Notes: generated from the sequence alone by a model not told the origin. A DNA stretch of 64,000 nt from DASXUC01 sp036004445 (GCA_036004445.1 DASYRL010000103.1:5285-69284), one strand, 5' to 3'; positions 15,865-24,569 are shown, counted from the stretch's first letter. Made by a program: numbers and translations.

Positions 15865-17323
15865 GCAGGGTCCGCACCCCATAGCCGGTCGCGCCTTTGG
15901 GGAGATACGGGCCGGTGCCTTCTTTCGTGTCGAGGAACGCCACGGGCGCGATGTCGACGTGGGCCCAGGGCCGGCCGTCGACGAACTCGCGGAGGAACAC
16001 CGCTCCCTTCTCTGCCCCGCCGTAGCGCCCGCCGGAGTTCTTCAGATCTGCCACGAGGCTGCGCATCTCTTCGAGAAACTCGTCGTACAGGGGAAGCTGC
16101 CACATCCGTTCGCCGGCGGCCCCGGCCGCGTCGAGCAGGCGAGACACGAGCGGTTGGTCGTTTCCCATCACGGCAGCCGCGAGGTATCCGAAGGCGACCA
16201 TGGCGGACCCGGTGAGGGTCGCAAGGTCGATGATCTCGTCGGGCACCTGCTGCGCGGCGTAGGACAGCGCGTCGGCGAGGATCACGCGGCCCTCCGCGTC
16301 GGTGTTGTTGATCTCGATCGTCTTGCCGTTCAGCGCGCGGATGATGTCGCCGGGCTTGGTGGCCTGTCCGCTCGGGAGATTCTCGACGGCGGGAATGATG
16401 CCCAGCACCCGCACCGGCGGCGCGAGCGCGGTCAGCGCCCGCATCGTCGCCAGGACCGCCGCGCCCCCCGCCATGTCCGACTTCATCGTGACCATGTCTT
16501 CCGCTTTCTTGAGGCTGAGCCCGCCGCTGTCGAACGTCACGCCCTTGCCGACGATCGCCACCGTCTTGCGGGGCCTCGGGGGCGCGTATTCCATCCTGAT
16601 GAGGCGCGGTGGCAGCGCGCTCCCCTGGCCCACGGCCAGGATGGCGCCCATGCCCTGCGCGCGCATCGCATCTTCGTCCAAAATCGTCGTCTCCAGACCG
16701 GTCTGCCGCCCGACGTCCTCGGCGACCTCGGCCACGTACGCGGGGGTGACCACGTTCGGCGGTTCGTTGACAATGTCGCGCGCGAAGCACGTCGCGTCGG
16801 CAAAGAGCCGGCCGCGCTGTATTCCGGCTTCAACGTCGCGGCGCTGGGCGGACTCCGCCAGCAGGGTAAGGCGGCCGACTTCGCCTCCCCGCCGCGACTT
16901 GTAGCGCGTGAACTGGTAGGCTCCCAGGATGGCGCCTTCGACCCGCGCCTCGGTCAGCGCCGGAAGCGGATAGGGGGGAATCGCGATGGGAGTCAGCGCC
17001 AAGTGCCCCGCGTGGAGTTCTGCTGCGCGCCGGACCGTGGCCGCGGCGGCCTGCCGCAACCGGTCGGGCTCAAACGCCGCCCGGGGGCCTAATCCCGCGG
17101 CGATGATCCGTTTGGCCGGGATGCGTCCGTGCGTGTGCAGGACAAACGTGCTCCCGGGCTTCGCGTCGAACCGCTCTTCCGCGAGGGCCTGGGAGAGGAG
17201 GCCACCCAGCGCCTCGTCGAGCCGGCCGGCAGCGCCCTGCAGTCCGCCGTCGGCAAACACGCCAAGGGCTACCGCATCGCAGGCAACGGTTTCCGGCGCC
17301 TCGGTGGACACACTGATTTCCAT
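15845..17323 (-). CDS. pepA: Leucyl aminopeptidase (M17 family)
   Basis: 492 residues. It is a cytosolic hexameric two-metal aminopeptidase that releases N-terminal residues. Signature NTDAEGRVILADAL is intact; KGVTFDSGGLSLK carries the catalytic lysine and metal ligands, and MKSDMAGGAAV supplies further ligands. The N-terminal macro-like domain occupies about 1-160. The ATG at 17323 has AAGGAG nine bases upstream, better than the in-frame upstream ATG. It lies downstream of the OCD-family gene, separated by a heptamer array. Confidence 0.95.
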   Translation of the reverse strand: MEISVSTEAPETVACDAVALGVFADGGLQGAAGRLDEALGGLLSQALAEERFDAKPGSTFVLHTHGRIPAKRIIAAGLGPRAAFEPDRLRQAAAATVRRAAELHAGHLALTPIAIPPYPLPALTEARVEGAILGAYQFTRYKSRRGGEVGRLTLLAESAQRRDVEAGIQRGRLFADATCFARDIVNEPPNVVTPAYVAEVAEDVGRQTGLETTILDEDAMRAQGMGAILAVGQGSALPPRLIRMEYAPPRPRKTVAIVGKGVTFDSGGLSLKKAEDMVTMKSDMAGGAAVLATMRALTALAPPVRVLGIIPAVENLPSGQATKPGDIIRALNGKTIEINNTDAEGRVILADALSYAAQQVPDEIIDLATLTGSAMVAFGYLAAAVMGNDQPLVSRLLDAAGAAGERMWQLPLYDEFLEEMRSLVADLKNSGGRYGGAEKGAVFLREFVDGRPWAHVDIAPVAFLDTKEGTGPYLPKGATGYGVRTLLTYLSG

Positions 17324-17344
17324 GGATGGGGTCTCCTTAGCCCG

Positions 17345-17372
17345 ATTCACGACTCACCATTCACGATTCACG
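17345..17372. repeat. Heptamer array at the 3' end of the OCD-family gene
   Basis: Units ATTCACG, ACTCACC, ATTCACG, ATTCACG follow in 7-bp register. The array spans the stop codon of the OCD-family gene (minus strand) and the gap to pepA. It is a single arm belonging to the same sequence family as the AGTCACG arrays at 21 kb, 37.9 kb, 53.4 kb, 57.7 kb and 59.5 kb. Confidence 0.65.
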
Positions 17373-18326
17373 ATGCTGCGCCAGCGTTTCGCCGACGCCT
17401 TGGGCGACGGCGAGTTCATAGGCGAGCTTCATCGCGGCGACGTCCTCCAGCGCAATGCCCTGAGACTCAAACAACGTGATCTCCTCGCCCGCGCGGCGGC
17501 CCTCCGCGTTGCCCGCGACGACCGCACCCAGATCGCTGACCTGGCTCCAGTCGAGCAGGCCTTCGTCCGCCGGGGCGATCAGGTCCCCGGATTCGATCCG
17601 CGCCTGCTCCAGGTCATCGACCACGATCCGGTCCGCCCGGGCCACGGCGTCGGCATCCAGCTCCCGCCGCGCCGCCCAGTTGGAGCCCACGGCGGTGACG
17701 TGCATCCCCGGCCGCAGCCACTGTCCCGCCACGACGGGGTCGCGTGCGCTGGTGGCGGTGACGACGATGTCCGCGTCCGCGACCGCCTCGGCCGCCGAAT
17801 CGACCGCCACGACGTCTGCGCCCAGCTCATCGGTCATCTCCTCCGCAAAGGCCGTGCGGCGCGGGAGGTCGCGGCTGTACGCTTTCACCAGCGCGACGGG
17901 CCGGACCACGGCCAGCGCGGCAATCTGGCTGCGCGCCTGCCAGCCGGTCCCGATGATCCCGACCGCGCCGGATTCCGGCCTGGCCAGATACTTCGCCGCG
18001 ACCGCGCTGGCCGCGCCCGTGCGCATCTGCCCCAGCCGGTTCGCTTCCATCACCGCCAGGAGCTCACCGGTCTCCGTGCTGTAGAGCATGCAGACGAAGC
18101 GCGTGCCGCCGGGCGCGCTGGAGTATGCCTTCAGGCCCATGACCCCGAGATCGGGCAGGGCGGCCGACATCACGTGCATGACCGAACCGTCGGTGGTGAT
18201 GCGCTGCCGCGGACGATTGACCGCCCGTCCCACACCCTGCTGCCGGAACGCCGCTTCGACGGCGGTGATCACGTCGGGCATGCGCAGCAGGCGGGTAATG
18301 TCCGCCTCGCGGAGGGAAAGGGTCAT
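17361..18326 (-). CDS. Ornithine cyclodeaminase / mu-crystallin family NAD(P)-dependent enzyme
   Basis: 321 residues from MTLSLREADITRLL. The Rossmann motif is VGIIGTGWQARSQIAAL; upstream are RITTDGSVMHVMSAALPDLGVMGLKAYS and NRLGQMRTGAASAVAAKYLA, typical of the family. Members include ornithine cyclodeaminase, alanine dehydrogenase and ketimine reductases; the substrate cannot be decided. An in-frame extension upstream to 18653 runs antisense through the divergent Nudix gene and is rejected. Confidence 0.87.
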   Translation of the reverse strand: MTLSLREADITRLLRMPDVITAVEAAFRQQGVGRAVNRPRQRITTDGSVMHVMSAALPDLGVMGLKAYSSAPGGTRFVCMLYSTETGELLAVMEANRLGQMRTGAASAVAAKYLARPESGAVGIIGTGWQARSQIAALAVVRPVALVKAYSRDLPRRTAFAEEMTDELGADVVAVDSAAEAVADADIVVTATSARDPVVAGQWLRPGMHVTAVGSNWAARRELDADAVARADRIVVDDLEQARIESGDLIAPADEGLLDWSQVSDLGAVVAGNAEGRRAGEEITLFESQGIALEDVAAMKLAYELAVAQGVGETLAQHRES

Positions 18327-18366
18327 GGCAGGAATCGACTTCTTGGCGTGAGGAACGGGTCCTGTC

Positions 18367-19548
18367 ATGATCGATGATTCCTGGTACGCGCGCCCCACCG
18401 GCGCGCCGGTCCACGAGCTGGCAGGCGGGATTGTCCTGCGCCTCGAGGACGGCCGCGTGCTCGTCGCGTTGATCAGAGAGGGCGCCGGCGCAGGGTACTC
18501 CCTGCCCAAAGGGCATCGCGAGCCGGGGGAGACGCTCGAGGCCGCCGCACGGCGGGAAGTCGCTGAGGAGGCCGGGCTGCGCGAATTGGACACCATCAGC
18601 CTACTCGGGACGCGTGAACGCCTCAACTTCACCAAGCGCGCGTGGAACGTCACGCACTATTTCGTCTTCCGGGCGCCCGCGGACGAGCGTGGCACGGCCG
18701 CATGGTTTCCGCTCGACGCCCTCCCGGCGATGTTCTGGCCCGAGCAGCGCGAGCTCATCGAGGTCCACCGCGGGCGGCTGGATTCCACGGCGCGCAAGTA
18801 CGCCGTGCGATTGCAGTTCGCACGCCGGGCCGGGGCGTATGCGGGGAGTGCGAGCCATGCCTGGGACGACGATCTTGCCTTGCTGATCGAGCGGCTCGAT
18901 CCGCAGCCCTCGGACCGCGTGCTGGACGTTGCGACCGGCACGGGTTTCACGGCGCGTGCCGTGGCCCCGCTGGCGGCGCTGACGGTCGGAGTGGACTTCA
19001 CCCGGCGCATGCTGCAGGAAGCCCGCGCGGTGGCACGGGAGCGGGAGACCATCCAGTGGGTCGAAGGAGACGCGGAAGCGCTGCCGTTTGCCTCCGGCGC
19101 GTTCTCGATGGTGGTCGTGCGCCGGGCCCCCCATCATTTCCCTCACGTGGATGCGGCGGTCCGGGAGATGCTGCGGGTGACCGAACCGGACGGCCGCATC
19201 GGGATCGTCGACCAGATTCCGCCCGACGACCCGGGCGGCGCCGTCCTGATGGAAACTCTGGAGAGACTACGCGACCCCAGCCACGTGCGCGCGCTGCCGC
19301 CTGAGGAATGGCAGGACCTGGTCTCCGCGTCGGGCGGAACGGTCGAATTCGCCGCAGTGGTCGAGCAGCCGATGTCGTTTGCGCGCTGGATGGACCTGGC
19401 CGGCGCGGACGCCGCCCGGGCCCGCCGGATTGAAGCGGTGCTCGCGCGCGCGGCGCCCGAGACCCGCGCCCGGATCGGAGACACCGGGGACCGGCCGAGG
19501 ATGTTGCTGAAGCGATGGATCGTGTTGACGGCGCGGAAGGGGACCTAG
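18367..19548 (+). CDS. Nudix hydrolase fused to a SAM-dependent methyltransferase
   Basis: 393 residues in two domains. Residues 1-150 are a Nudix domain with a complete Nudix box (G49 to L71: GHREPGET, then REVAEEAGL). Residues 160-393 are a class I methyltransferase with SAM motif VLDVATGTGF (185-194), the acidic strand-2 residue in VGVDFTRRML and a later FSMVVVRRAPHHF. Both domains look intact, so it is a true fusion rather than a frameshift. A role in nucleotide clean-up with methylation of the product, or of a diadenosine-like compound, is a guess. It is divergent from the OCD gene and convergent with the next by four bases. Confidence 0.85.
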   Translation: MIDDSWYARPTGAPVHELAGGIVLRLEDGRVLVALIREGAGAGYSLPKGHREPGETLEAAARREVAEEAGLRELDTISLLGTRERLNFTKRAWNVTHYFVFRAPADERGTAAWFPLDALPAMFWPEQRELIEVHRGRLDSTARKYAVRLQFARRAGAYAGSASHAWDDDLALLIERLDPQPSDRVLDVATGTGFTARAVAPLAALTVGVDFTRRMLQEARAVARERETIQWVEGDAEALPFASGAFSMVVVRRAPHHFPHVDAAVREMLRVTEPDGRIGIVDQIPPDDPGGAVLMETLERLRDPSHVRALPPEEWQDLVSASGGTVEFAAVVEQPMSFARWMDLAGADAARARRIEAVLARAAPETRARIGDTGDRPRMLLKRWIVLTARKGT

Positions 19549-20393
19549 CGTGCGGTGACCGTCTCGGCAAACGCGCGACGCGCCTCGACCGCGGGCGGCT
19601 CGATGTTGCAGTACTCCCGCCAGCGCTCGCGGACCGCCGTGACGGTCCCCGCCGGCACCTCGAGGTCCAAGGCGGGAGCGGTCCACGGAAGCGCCTCGAC
19701 CTGCAGCGCGAGGTCGTCGCAGTAATCCAGGCAGGCATCCAGATACTCGTTTGCCAGTTGCGGGTCGAGCGTCGTGACGAACGGCGGTTCACCCCGGTCC
19801 GCCGCCGCAGCGATCAGCACTTTGGTGAGTGCAGCGAGCCCGATGACGGCGCGGACGCCCGCCCAGCGGATCTGGATGTTGCCCGACGCTTCGCGGCCGG
19901 CCGCCGTCCCCAGATCGCGGACCCAGACGTCTACGGTGGCGAGACAGCGGGTGAGGACGACTGCCAGGGGAGCGGAATCCTGCCGGCGGAGCCGGAGCAA
20001 GATGGCCACTGCACCGGCCCGCGTCCGCACGCCCTGCACCGGCGTGGCAATCCGCGGCATCGTCACGCTGCCTTCGTACAGAGTCTCCACCATCAATTCG
20101 ATCGTGGGCCGGGTGTCGTAGCGGTCGGCGCGATGGGAGGATTGATCCACCAGCGTGCGCCGGAGCGCCGGCGCGATCGTCTGAAACGCTTCGAGGAGAA
20201 TGCGCAGCGGCACGTACACGAACAGTCCCCACGCGAGCAGCGCGAAGAACCACCGCTGGGTGCCCCCGCCCAGCGCGACCATGATCGTCAGTGTCAGGAC
20301 GTATCCGAACGCGCAGACGGCGAGGAGCCAGCGCGCGGCCGCGGCCCGGGCGGCGGGCGAGGCGAGCGTACTGAGAGCAAGACGAACGTTCAC
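19545..20393 (-). CDS. Hypothetical membrane protein with two N-terminal helices
   Basis: 282 residues, not recognised. Two hydrophobic helices lie near the N-terminus (LLAVCAFGYVLTLTIMVALG and WFFALLAWGLFVYVPLRILL), followed by about 210 residues of soluble alpha/beta sequence. The soluble part has an MPRIATPVQGVRTRAGAVAILLRLRR segment and an acidic, Asp/Cys-containing C-terminal stretch (YLDACLDYCDDLAL). Its tail overlaps the Nudix-methyltransferase gene by four bases in convergent orientation. Function unknown. Confidence 0.65.
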   Translation of the reverse strand: MNVRLALSTLASPAARAAAARWLLAVCAFGYVLTLTIMVALGGGTQRWFFALLAWGLFVYVPLRILLEAFQTIAPALRRTLVDQSSHRADRYDTRPTIELMVETLYEGSVTMPRIATPVQGVRTRAGAVAILLRLRRQDSAPLAVVLTRCLATVDVWVRDLGTAAGREASGNIQIRWAGVRAVIGLAALTKVLIAAAADRGEPPFVTTLDPQLANEYLDACLDYCDDLALQVEALPWTAPALDLEVPAGTVTAVRERWREYCNIEPPAVEARRAFAETVTAR

Positions 20394-20420
20394 CTGAATG
20401 ATGTTCGAAGGTGCGGTCGC

Positions 20421-20447
20421 GTGTTCCCGCGTTCCCCTGTTCCCGAT
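20421..20447. repeat. Single-arm octamer array in the divergent hypothetical/yceI spacer
   Basis: Units GTGTTCCC, GCGTTCCC and CTGTTCCC lie in 8-bp register, in the spacer upstream of both the minus-strand hypothetical gene and yceI. It belongs to the GGGAAC-type family. No inverted partner is nearby. Confidence 0.6.
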
Positions 20448-20508
20448 TCTCAGTGGTTACAAGCCCGTGACGCGGCGTGGGTAGCAACAACGGTGGGGGT
20501 GTGACGTC

Positions 20509-21069
20509 ATGGGTATCAAACTTCTCACCGCCATTGTGCTGGCCGCCGCGGCGACGCTGCTCCCCACTGGGTCGTTTGGTCTCGATCGTGGCGGCAGCCG
20601 CGTGGAGTTTTTCGTCAAGGACAACCGCGGCGGATTCCGCGGGGTCGTCCACGACGTCACGGCGACGGTCACCGTCAAGGAGCGGGACGGCGGTTTCGCC
20701 GGGGAGGTCGAGGCCCGCATTGACGCGCGCACGATCACGACGGGCATCGGGGTGCGGGACCGCCAGATGCGCGCCGACTTTCTGGAAACCAGCCGCTACC
20801 CGTTCATCACGTTTCGCGGGACGGCAGCGGCCGAGCGGCCCGGCGGCCTGCCGTTCCGCGCGGTCCTCCGGGGTCGCCTGACCATCAAGGCAACGACGCG
20901 TGACGTCGAGATTCCGGTTCGCGTCACCGCGCTGAAGGACGCGTATCTCGCCGAAGGGCAGGTTACCGTGAAGATGTCCGACTTCAAGATTCCGATCCCA
21001 CGCTTTCTCGTGTTTGTGGCCGAAGATCCCGTGACGATCACGCTGAAGGTGCGCCTTGAACAGAAGTGA
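20509..21069 (+). CDS. YceI-family periplasmic protein
   Basis: 186 residues. A signal peptide (KLLTAIVLAAAATLLPTGSFG) is followed by the YceI lipocalin-like fold: RVEFFVKDNRGGFRGVVHDV, then DRQMRADFLETSRYPFITFRG and a final VKMSDFKIPIP. YceI proteins bind polyprenoid or other isoprenoid lipids in the periplasm. GGGGGT lies about nine bases before the ATG. It is probably monocistronic; a heptamer inverted array follows. Confidence 0.9.
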   Translation: MGIKLLTAIVLAAAATLLPTGSFGLDRGGSRVEFFVKDNRGGFRGVVHDVTATVTVKERDGGFAGEVEARIDARTITTGIGVRDRQMRADFLETSRYPFITFRGTAAAERPGGLPFRAVLRGRLTIKATTRDVEIPVRVTALKDAYLAEGQVTVKMSDFKIPIPRFLVFVAEDPVTITLKVRLEQK

Positions 21070-21182
21070 CTCGTGACTGGTGACTCGTGACTGTCACGGC
21101 ATATGCGTGTTCCGTGGGGCTAGAAGGCCGGGCAGTCGCATTGTCGAACTGACGAATCACCAGTCACGAGTCACCAGTCACG
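21066..21182. repeat. Long inverted heptamer array between yceI and the M20 peptidase gene
   Basis: The left arm 21066-21093 is GTGACTC, GTGACTG, GTGACTC, GTGACTG; the right arm 21155-21182 is the complementary series. A 22-base stretch (21072-21093) is the exact reverse complement of 21161-21182, with a 67-base loop. It is placed between co-directional genes, just after the yceI stop and 16 bases before the next start. Such a long perfect stem would be very stable in RNA, but it lacks a T-tract. Confidence 0.88.
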
Positions 21183-21198
21183 AAGTGGGGGTGCCCGT

Positions 21199-22560
21199 TT
21201 GAGTGGACTCACGTACGCGCAGGACAACCGGCAGCGGTTCGTCGAGGAACTGGAAGCGTTTCTGCGGATCCCGAGCATCAGCACGCTCCCCGCCCACGCC
21301 GCTGACGTCAAGCGTGCCGCCGAGTGGGTCGCCGACGACCTGCGCGCGATCGGGCTGACGACCGAGCTGATCCCGATCGAAGGCAGCCACCCGCTCGTCT
21401 ACGGCGAGTGGCACGGGGCTCCGGGCCGTCCGACCGCGCTGTTCTACGGCCACTACGACGTCCAGCCGGTCGACCCGCTGGATGAGTGGACCAGCCCGCC
21501 GTTTGAGCCGACCCGGCGGGGCGATGACCTGTTCGCGCGCGGGGCGTCCGATGACAAGGGACAGGTGTTCGCGGTCGTCAAGGCGCTTGAATCGGTGGCC
21601 CGTGGCGGAGGCGGGTTTCCCCTCAACGTGAAGGTCGTCGTCGAAGGAGAGGAAGAGATCGGCAGCCCCGCGGTGAGCCGCTGGGTCGAGCGCCACGGCC
21701 GGAAACTCGCCTGCGACTTCGCCTGGGTTTCCGACGGCCAGCTGTTCGCGCCGGGCCTCCCGACCATCGTCACGGGCCTGCGCGGACTGGTCTACACCGA
21801 AGTGGAGGTCTTCGGAGCGGCGAAGGATGCGCATTCGGGACAACACGGCGGAGCGATCCCCAATCCGCTGAACGCCCTGGGGACGATTATCGCCGGGTTG
21901 AAGGACCGCCGGGGGCGGGCCACCGTTCCGCGATTCTACACGCCCGTCACTCCGGCGACCCCGGAGGAGAAGGAGTCTTGGACCCGGCTGCCCTTTGACG
22001 AATCGCAGTACCTCCGCGAGATGGGCATCGACAGCTCACCGGGTGAAGAAGGGTTTGCCATCCTGGAGCGCCGCTGGTCCCGCCCGACCCTCGACGTGAA
22101 CGGCGTGATCGGAGGGTGGACCGGTCCCGGCTCGAAGACCGTCATCCCCGCCCGCGCGCTGGCCAAGATCAGCATGCGCCTGGTGCCCGACCAGAAGGCG
22201 AAAGCCGTCTATCGCGCGTTCGAGAAGAAAGTGCGCAAGCTCGCTCCGAGCTCCGTGCGCGTCGAGGTGCGCGATCTGGCCAGCAGCGATCCCGTGGTGG
22301 TCGACCCCGCGGCCGCCCCGGTGAAGATCGCCGCGCGCATCGCCGCGGAAGTCTGGGGGAGGGAGCCCGTCTACATCCGCGAGGGGGGCAGCGTGCCGAT
22401 TGTCTCGAAATTCGACAAGGTGCTCAAAATCCCGACGGTCTTGTTCGGCTTCGGCCTGCCCGACGACGGCCTCCACTCGCCCAACGAGAAATTTCATCTC
22501 CCCAACTTCTACAAGGGCATCGACACCGTCATCCGCTTCATCGAGGAAGCCGCCTCCTAA
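21199..22560 (+). CDS. M20-family metallopeptidase (dipeptidase-like)
   Basis: 453 residues. Di-zinc motifs are present: FYGHYDVQPVD (first His/Asp), GASDDKGQ (bridging Asp), VVEGEEEIGSP (catalytic Glu and ligand). The dimerisation lid domain lies in the middle (about 190-340) and a C-terminal SPNEKFHLPNFYKGIDTVI supplies the last ligand. It resembles the carnosinase/CndA dipeptidase branch. The start is a TTG at 21199 with GTGGGGG eight bases upstream; no ATG or GTG is in frame nearby. Confidence 0.92.
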   Translation: MSGLTYAQDNRQRFVEELEAFLRIPSISTLPAHAADVKRAAEWVADDLRAIGLTTELIPIEGSHPLVYGEWHGAPGRPTALFYGHYDVQPVDPLDEWTSPPFEPTRRGDDLFARGASDDKGQVFAVVKALESVARGGGGFPLNVKVVVEGEEEIGSPAVSRWVERHGRKLACDFAWVSDGQLFAPGLPTIVTGLRGLVYTEVEVFGAAKDAHSGQHGGAIPNPLNALGTIIAGLKDRRGRATVPRFYTPVTPATPEEKESWTRLPFDESQYLREMGIDSSPGEEGFAILERRWSRPTLDVNGVIGGWTGPGSKTVIPARALAKISMRLVPDQKAKAVYRAFEKKVRKLAPSSVRVEVRDLASSDPVVVDPAAAPVKIAARIAAEVWGREPVYIREGGSVPIVSKFDKVLKIPTVLFGFGLPDDGLHSPNEKFHLPNFYKGIDTVIRFIEEAAS

Positions 22561-22567
22561 GCTCGGC

Positions 22568-23530
22568 ATGCCCTCGATTCGCGACACCGAGTTGGAGATG
22601 GTCCAGCTTGTGCTGCCCGAGCACGCGAACACGCGCGGCTCGTTGTACGGCGGGCAGATGATGCACTGGATCACGACCGCGGCGACGATGGCCGCGATGC
22701 GCGTTGCGAAGGGCACGGTCGTGCTGGCGGGAATGGACGAGCTCGACTTCCTCCACGCCGTCCTCATCGGTGACCTCGTCACGCTCCACGCGCGAGTCGA
22801 GTACGTCGGCCGATCGTCGATGGAAGTCGACGTGGATGTGTACGCGGAAGACCCGCGCACCGGCGCGCGCCGGCGCACTACCTCGTCACACCTGGCGATG
22901 GTCGCCGTCGACGATCAGGGGCGCCCGCGGCCGGTCGGCACGCGGATCGTCCCCGCCGATGCCGGGGAGGAGACCCGCCACACGGCCGCGAGGAGCCGCA
23001 AGCAGCGGCGCGACGAGGTGCTCGCCGGGCGCTCCCAGGAGGACGCCCTCGAGGACGATGGGGCGGGGCTGCCGCATACGCTGGAAATGTCGCGCATCGT
23101 GTTTCCCGAAGATGCCGTGCTCGGAACGCTCATGTTCGCCGGCAAGCTGATGATCGACCTGGATCAGGCCGCATCGATCGTTGCGCTCCGGTACTGCCGG
23201 TGTCCGGTCGTCACCGCTTCGATCGACGCCCTCTCGTTCTTCGCGCCGATCCGCGTCGGCGAGATTGTCATCTATCACGCGGCGCTCAATCACGTCGGCC
23301 GGTCGTCGATGGAAGTGGGGATCAGGGTGGTGGCGGAAGCGCCGCTCACCGGCCGGCGCCGGCACACCTGCACCGCCTACATCACGATGGTGCACGTGAC
23401 CGCAGAGGGAGTGCGGCCCGTGCCAGCCTACCGGCCTGACACCGACGCGGCTCAGCGCCGGTTCCGTGAAGCGGAAGCCCGCCGCCGGATCCGGCAGGCC
23501 CGCCGGGCGGCGCTGAACGCGGAATCGTGA
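22568..23530 (+). CDS. Acyl-CoA thioesterase with two hot-dog domains
   Basis: 320 residues. Two copies of the YciA/ACOT-type hot-dog domain are visible: residues 5-125 (LPEHANTRGSLYGGQMMHWI, ...HARVEYVGRSSMEVDVDVYAED) and residues 165-290 (FPEDAVLGTLMFAGKLMIDLDQ, ...AALNHVGRSSMEVGIRVVAEA). The two halves share VGRSSMEV exactly, showing an internal duplication. It hydrolyses acyl-CoA thioesters. It is 7 bases after the M20 gene and overlaps the next by GTGA. Confidence 0.88.
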   Translation: MPSIRDTELEMVQLVLPEHANTRGSLYGGQMMHWITTAATMAAMRVAKGTVVLAGMDELDFLHAVLIGDLVTLHARVEYVGRSSMEVDVDVYAEDPRTGARRRTTSSHLAMVAVDDQGRPRPVGTRIVPADAGEETRHTAARSRKQRRDEVLAGRSQEDALEDDGAGLPHTLEMSRIVFPEDAVLGTLMFAGKLMIDLDQAASIVALRYCRCPVVTASIDALSFFAPIRVGEIVIYHAALNHVGRSSMEVGIRVVAEAPLTGRRRHTCTAYITMVHVTAEGVRPVPAYRPDTDAAQRRFREAEARRRIRQARRAALNAES

Positions 23531-23982
23531 GAGGTCTGCTCGTCGTTGCCGCGGTGACGCTGGTGCCGTGGATCGAGCTGCGCGGAGCAATTCCCCTCGG
23601 TCTGGCGATGGGCTACCATCCGCTGCTCGTGTTCGCGGTCAGCGTCGGGGTGAACTGCCTGCTGGTGATTCCCGGATTTCTCGTCCTCGATCTGCTGTAC
23701 GCGCGCTGGCTGGCCGCATTCCCCTGGGTGCACGCTCAGGTGGAACGCGTGCGCGTCCAGGGCAGCCGGTACGTGGAGCGCTACGAACTGCTGGGACTGG
23801 CGTTGTTCGTCGCGGTCCCGCTGCCCGGAACCGGGGCCTACTCGGGGACGCTGCTGGCATGGCTGCTCGGCCTCGACCGCCGCCGCGCCGGGCTGGCAAT
23901 CGCCGCCGGCGTCCTCGGCGCCGGCGCCATCGTTACGTTGGCGGCCACGGGCGTGGTGTCGTTTCTCAGAATGCTGCGCTAA
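23527..23982 (+). CDS. COG2426 small membrane protein (putative small multidrug export family)
   Basis: 151 residues, GTG start overlapping the thioesterase stop. Four hydrophobic segments are seen. The N-terminal WIELRGAIPLGLAMGYHPLLVF and the later VPLPGTGAYSGTLLAWLLGLDRR are the hallmarks of COG2426 (Sm_multidrug_ex). The family name implies drug export, but experimental support is thin; a SNARE/DedA-like membrane function is equally possible. Confidence 0.82.
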   Translation: MRGLLVVAAVTLVPWIELRGAIPLGLAMGYHPLLVFAVSVGVNCLLVIPGFLVLDLLYARWLAAFPWVHAQVERVRVQGSRYVERYELLGLALFVAVPLPGTGAYSGTLLAWLLGLDRRRAGLAIAAGVLGAGAIVTLAATGVVSFLRMLR

Positions 23983-24024
23983 CGTGCGTACTACAGGAGA
24001 AGGCGGACCGCATCCGAAGCGTAT

Positions 24025-24053
24025 TTGACAGGTCCGGATCCGGGCTGTAGTAT
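24025..24053 (+). promoter_or_regulatory. Sigma-70-type promoter of speD; predicted leaderless start
   Basis: TTGACA (24025-24030), exactly 17 bases, then TAGTAT (24048-24053). The start codon of speD is at 24063, so transcription would begin within about three bases of the ATG, and no Shine-Dalgarno can fit. This predicts a leaderless mRNA. Confidence 0.78.
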
Positions 24054-24062
24054 CGGTTCGCC

Positions 24063-24569
24063 ATGAACACGATCGGCCACCACTACATCGTCGAGGCGTC
24101 GGGCTGCAACCCGGCCGTCATCGGCAAGGTCGAGTCCGTCGAGCAGATCCTCGTCCGCGCGGCGGAAGTGGCCGGAGTGCAGGTCTGGTCGATCTCGTTC
24201 CACCGGTTCAGTCCCAACGGCGTTTCCGGGGTCGTGGTCATCTCCGAGTCCCACCTCGCGCTGCACACCTGGCCGGAGTTCGGGTACGTGGCGCTGGACA
24301 TCTTCACCTGCGGCGACGACGCCAAGCCCGAAACCGCGGTGGAGTACGCGCTGAAGGAATTCGGTGCCAACACCGCGCACATCACCGAAGTCACCCGCGG
24401 CCTCGAGGAAGGCGACCAGGTGTTCTTCCACAGCATCGTGACGTGGGAAGAGCAGCTGCTCCGGCGCAACGGTGAAGACGGGCAGCGCCCGCCGGCCGCC
24501 CGCCGCCGCACGACTCGCCGCCGCAAGACCGCCTCCAAGTCCAAAACCAAGTCCAAGTCCAAGTCCTGA
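24063..24569 (+). CDS. speD: S-adenosylmethionine decarboxylase proenzyme, with basic C-terminal tail
   Basis: 168 residues. It makes decarboxylated SAM for spermidine synthesis. The self-cleavage site is within SESHLALHTWPE (Glu62-Ser63), where Ser63 becomes the pyruvoyl group; CGDD and later residues fit the short bacterial SpeH form of about 120-130 residues. Beyond residue 140 there is an extra Arg/Lys/Ser tail ending in hexamer-encoded KSKTKSKSKS, not part of the enzyme fold. It is preceded by a near-consensus promoter and converges on the HD-GYP gene. Confidence 0.93.
   Translation: MNTIGHHYIVEASGCNPAVIGKVESVEQILVRAAEVAGVQVWSISFHRFSPNGVSGVVVISESHLALHTWPEFGYVALDIFTCGDDAKPETAVEYALKEFGANTAHITEVTRGLEEGDQVFFHSIVTWEEQLLRRNGEDGQRPPAARRRTTRRRKTASKSKTKSKSKS

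Noticed and set aside
15749..17092. Plus-strand frame opposite pepA
   Set aside because: Antisense shadow; the real M17 peptidase has an intact NTDAEGR motif on the other strand.
21066..21182. CRISPR-like array
   Set aside because: Units are 7-9 bp with no spacers of constant length and no cas genes; the structure is an inverted array.
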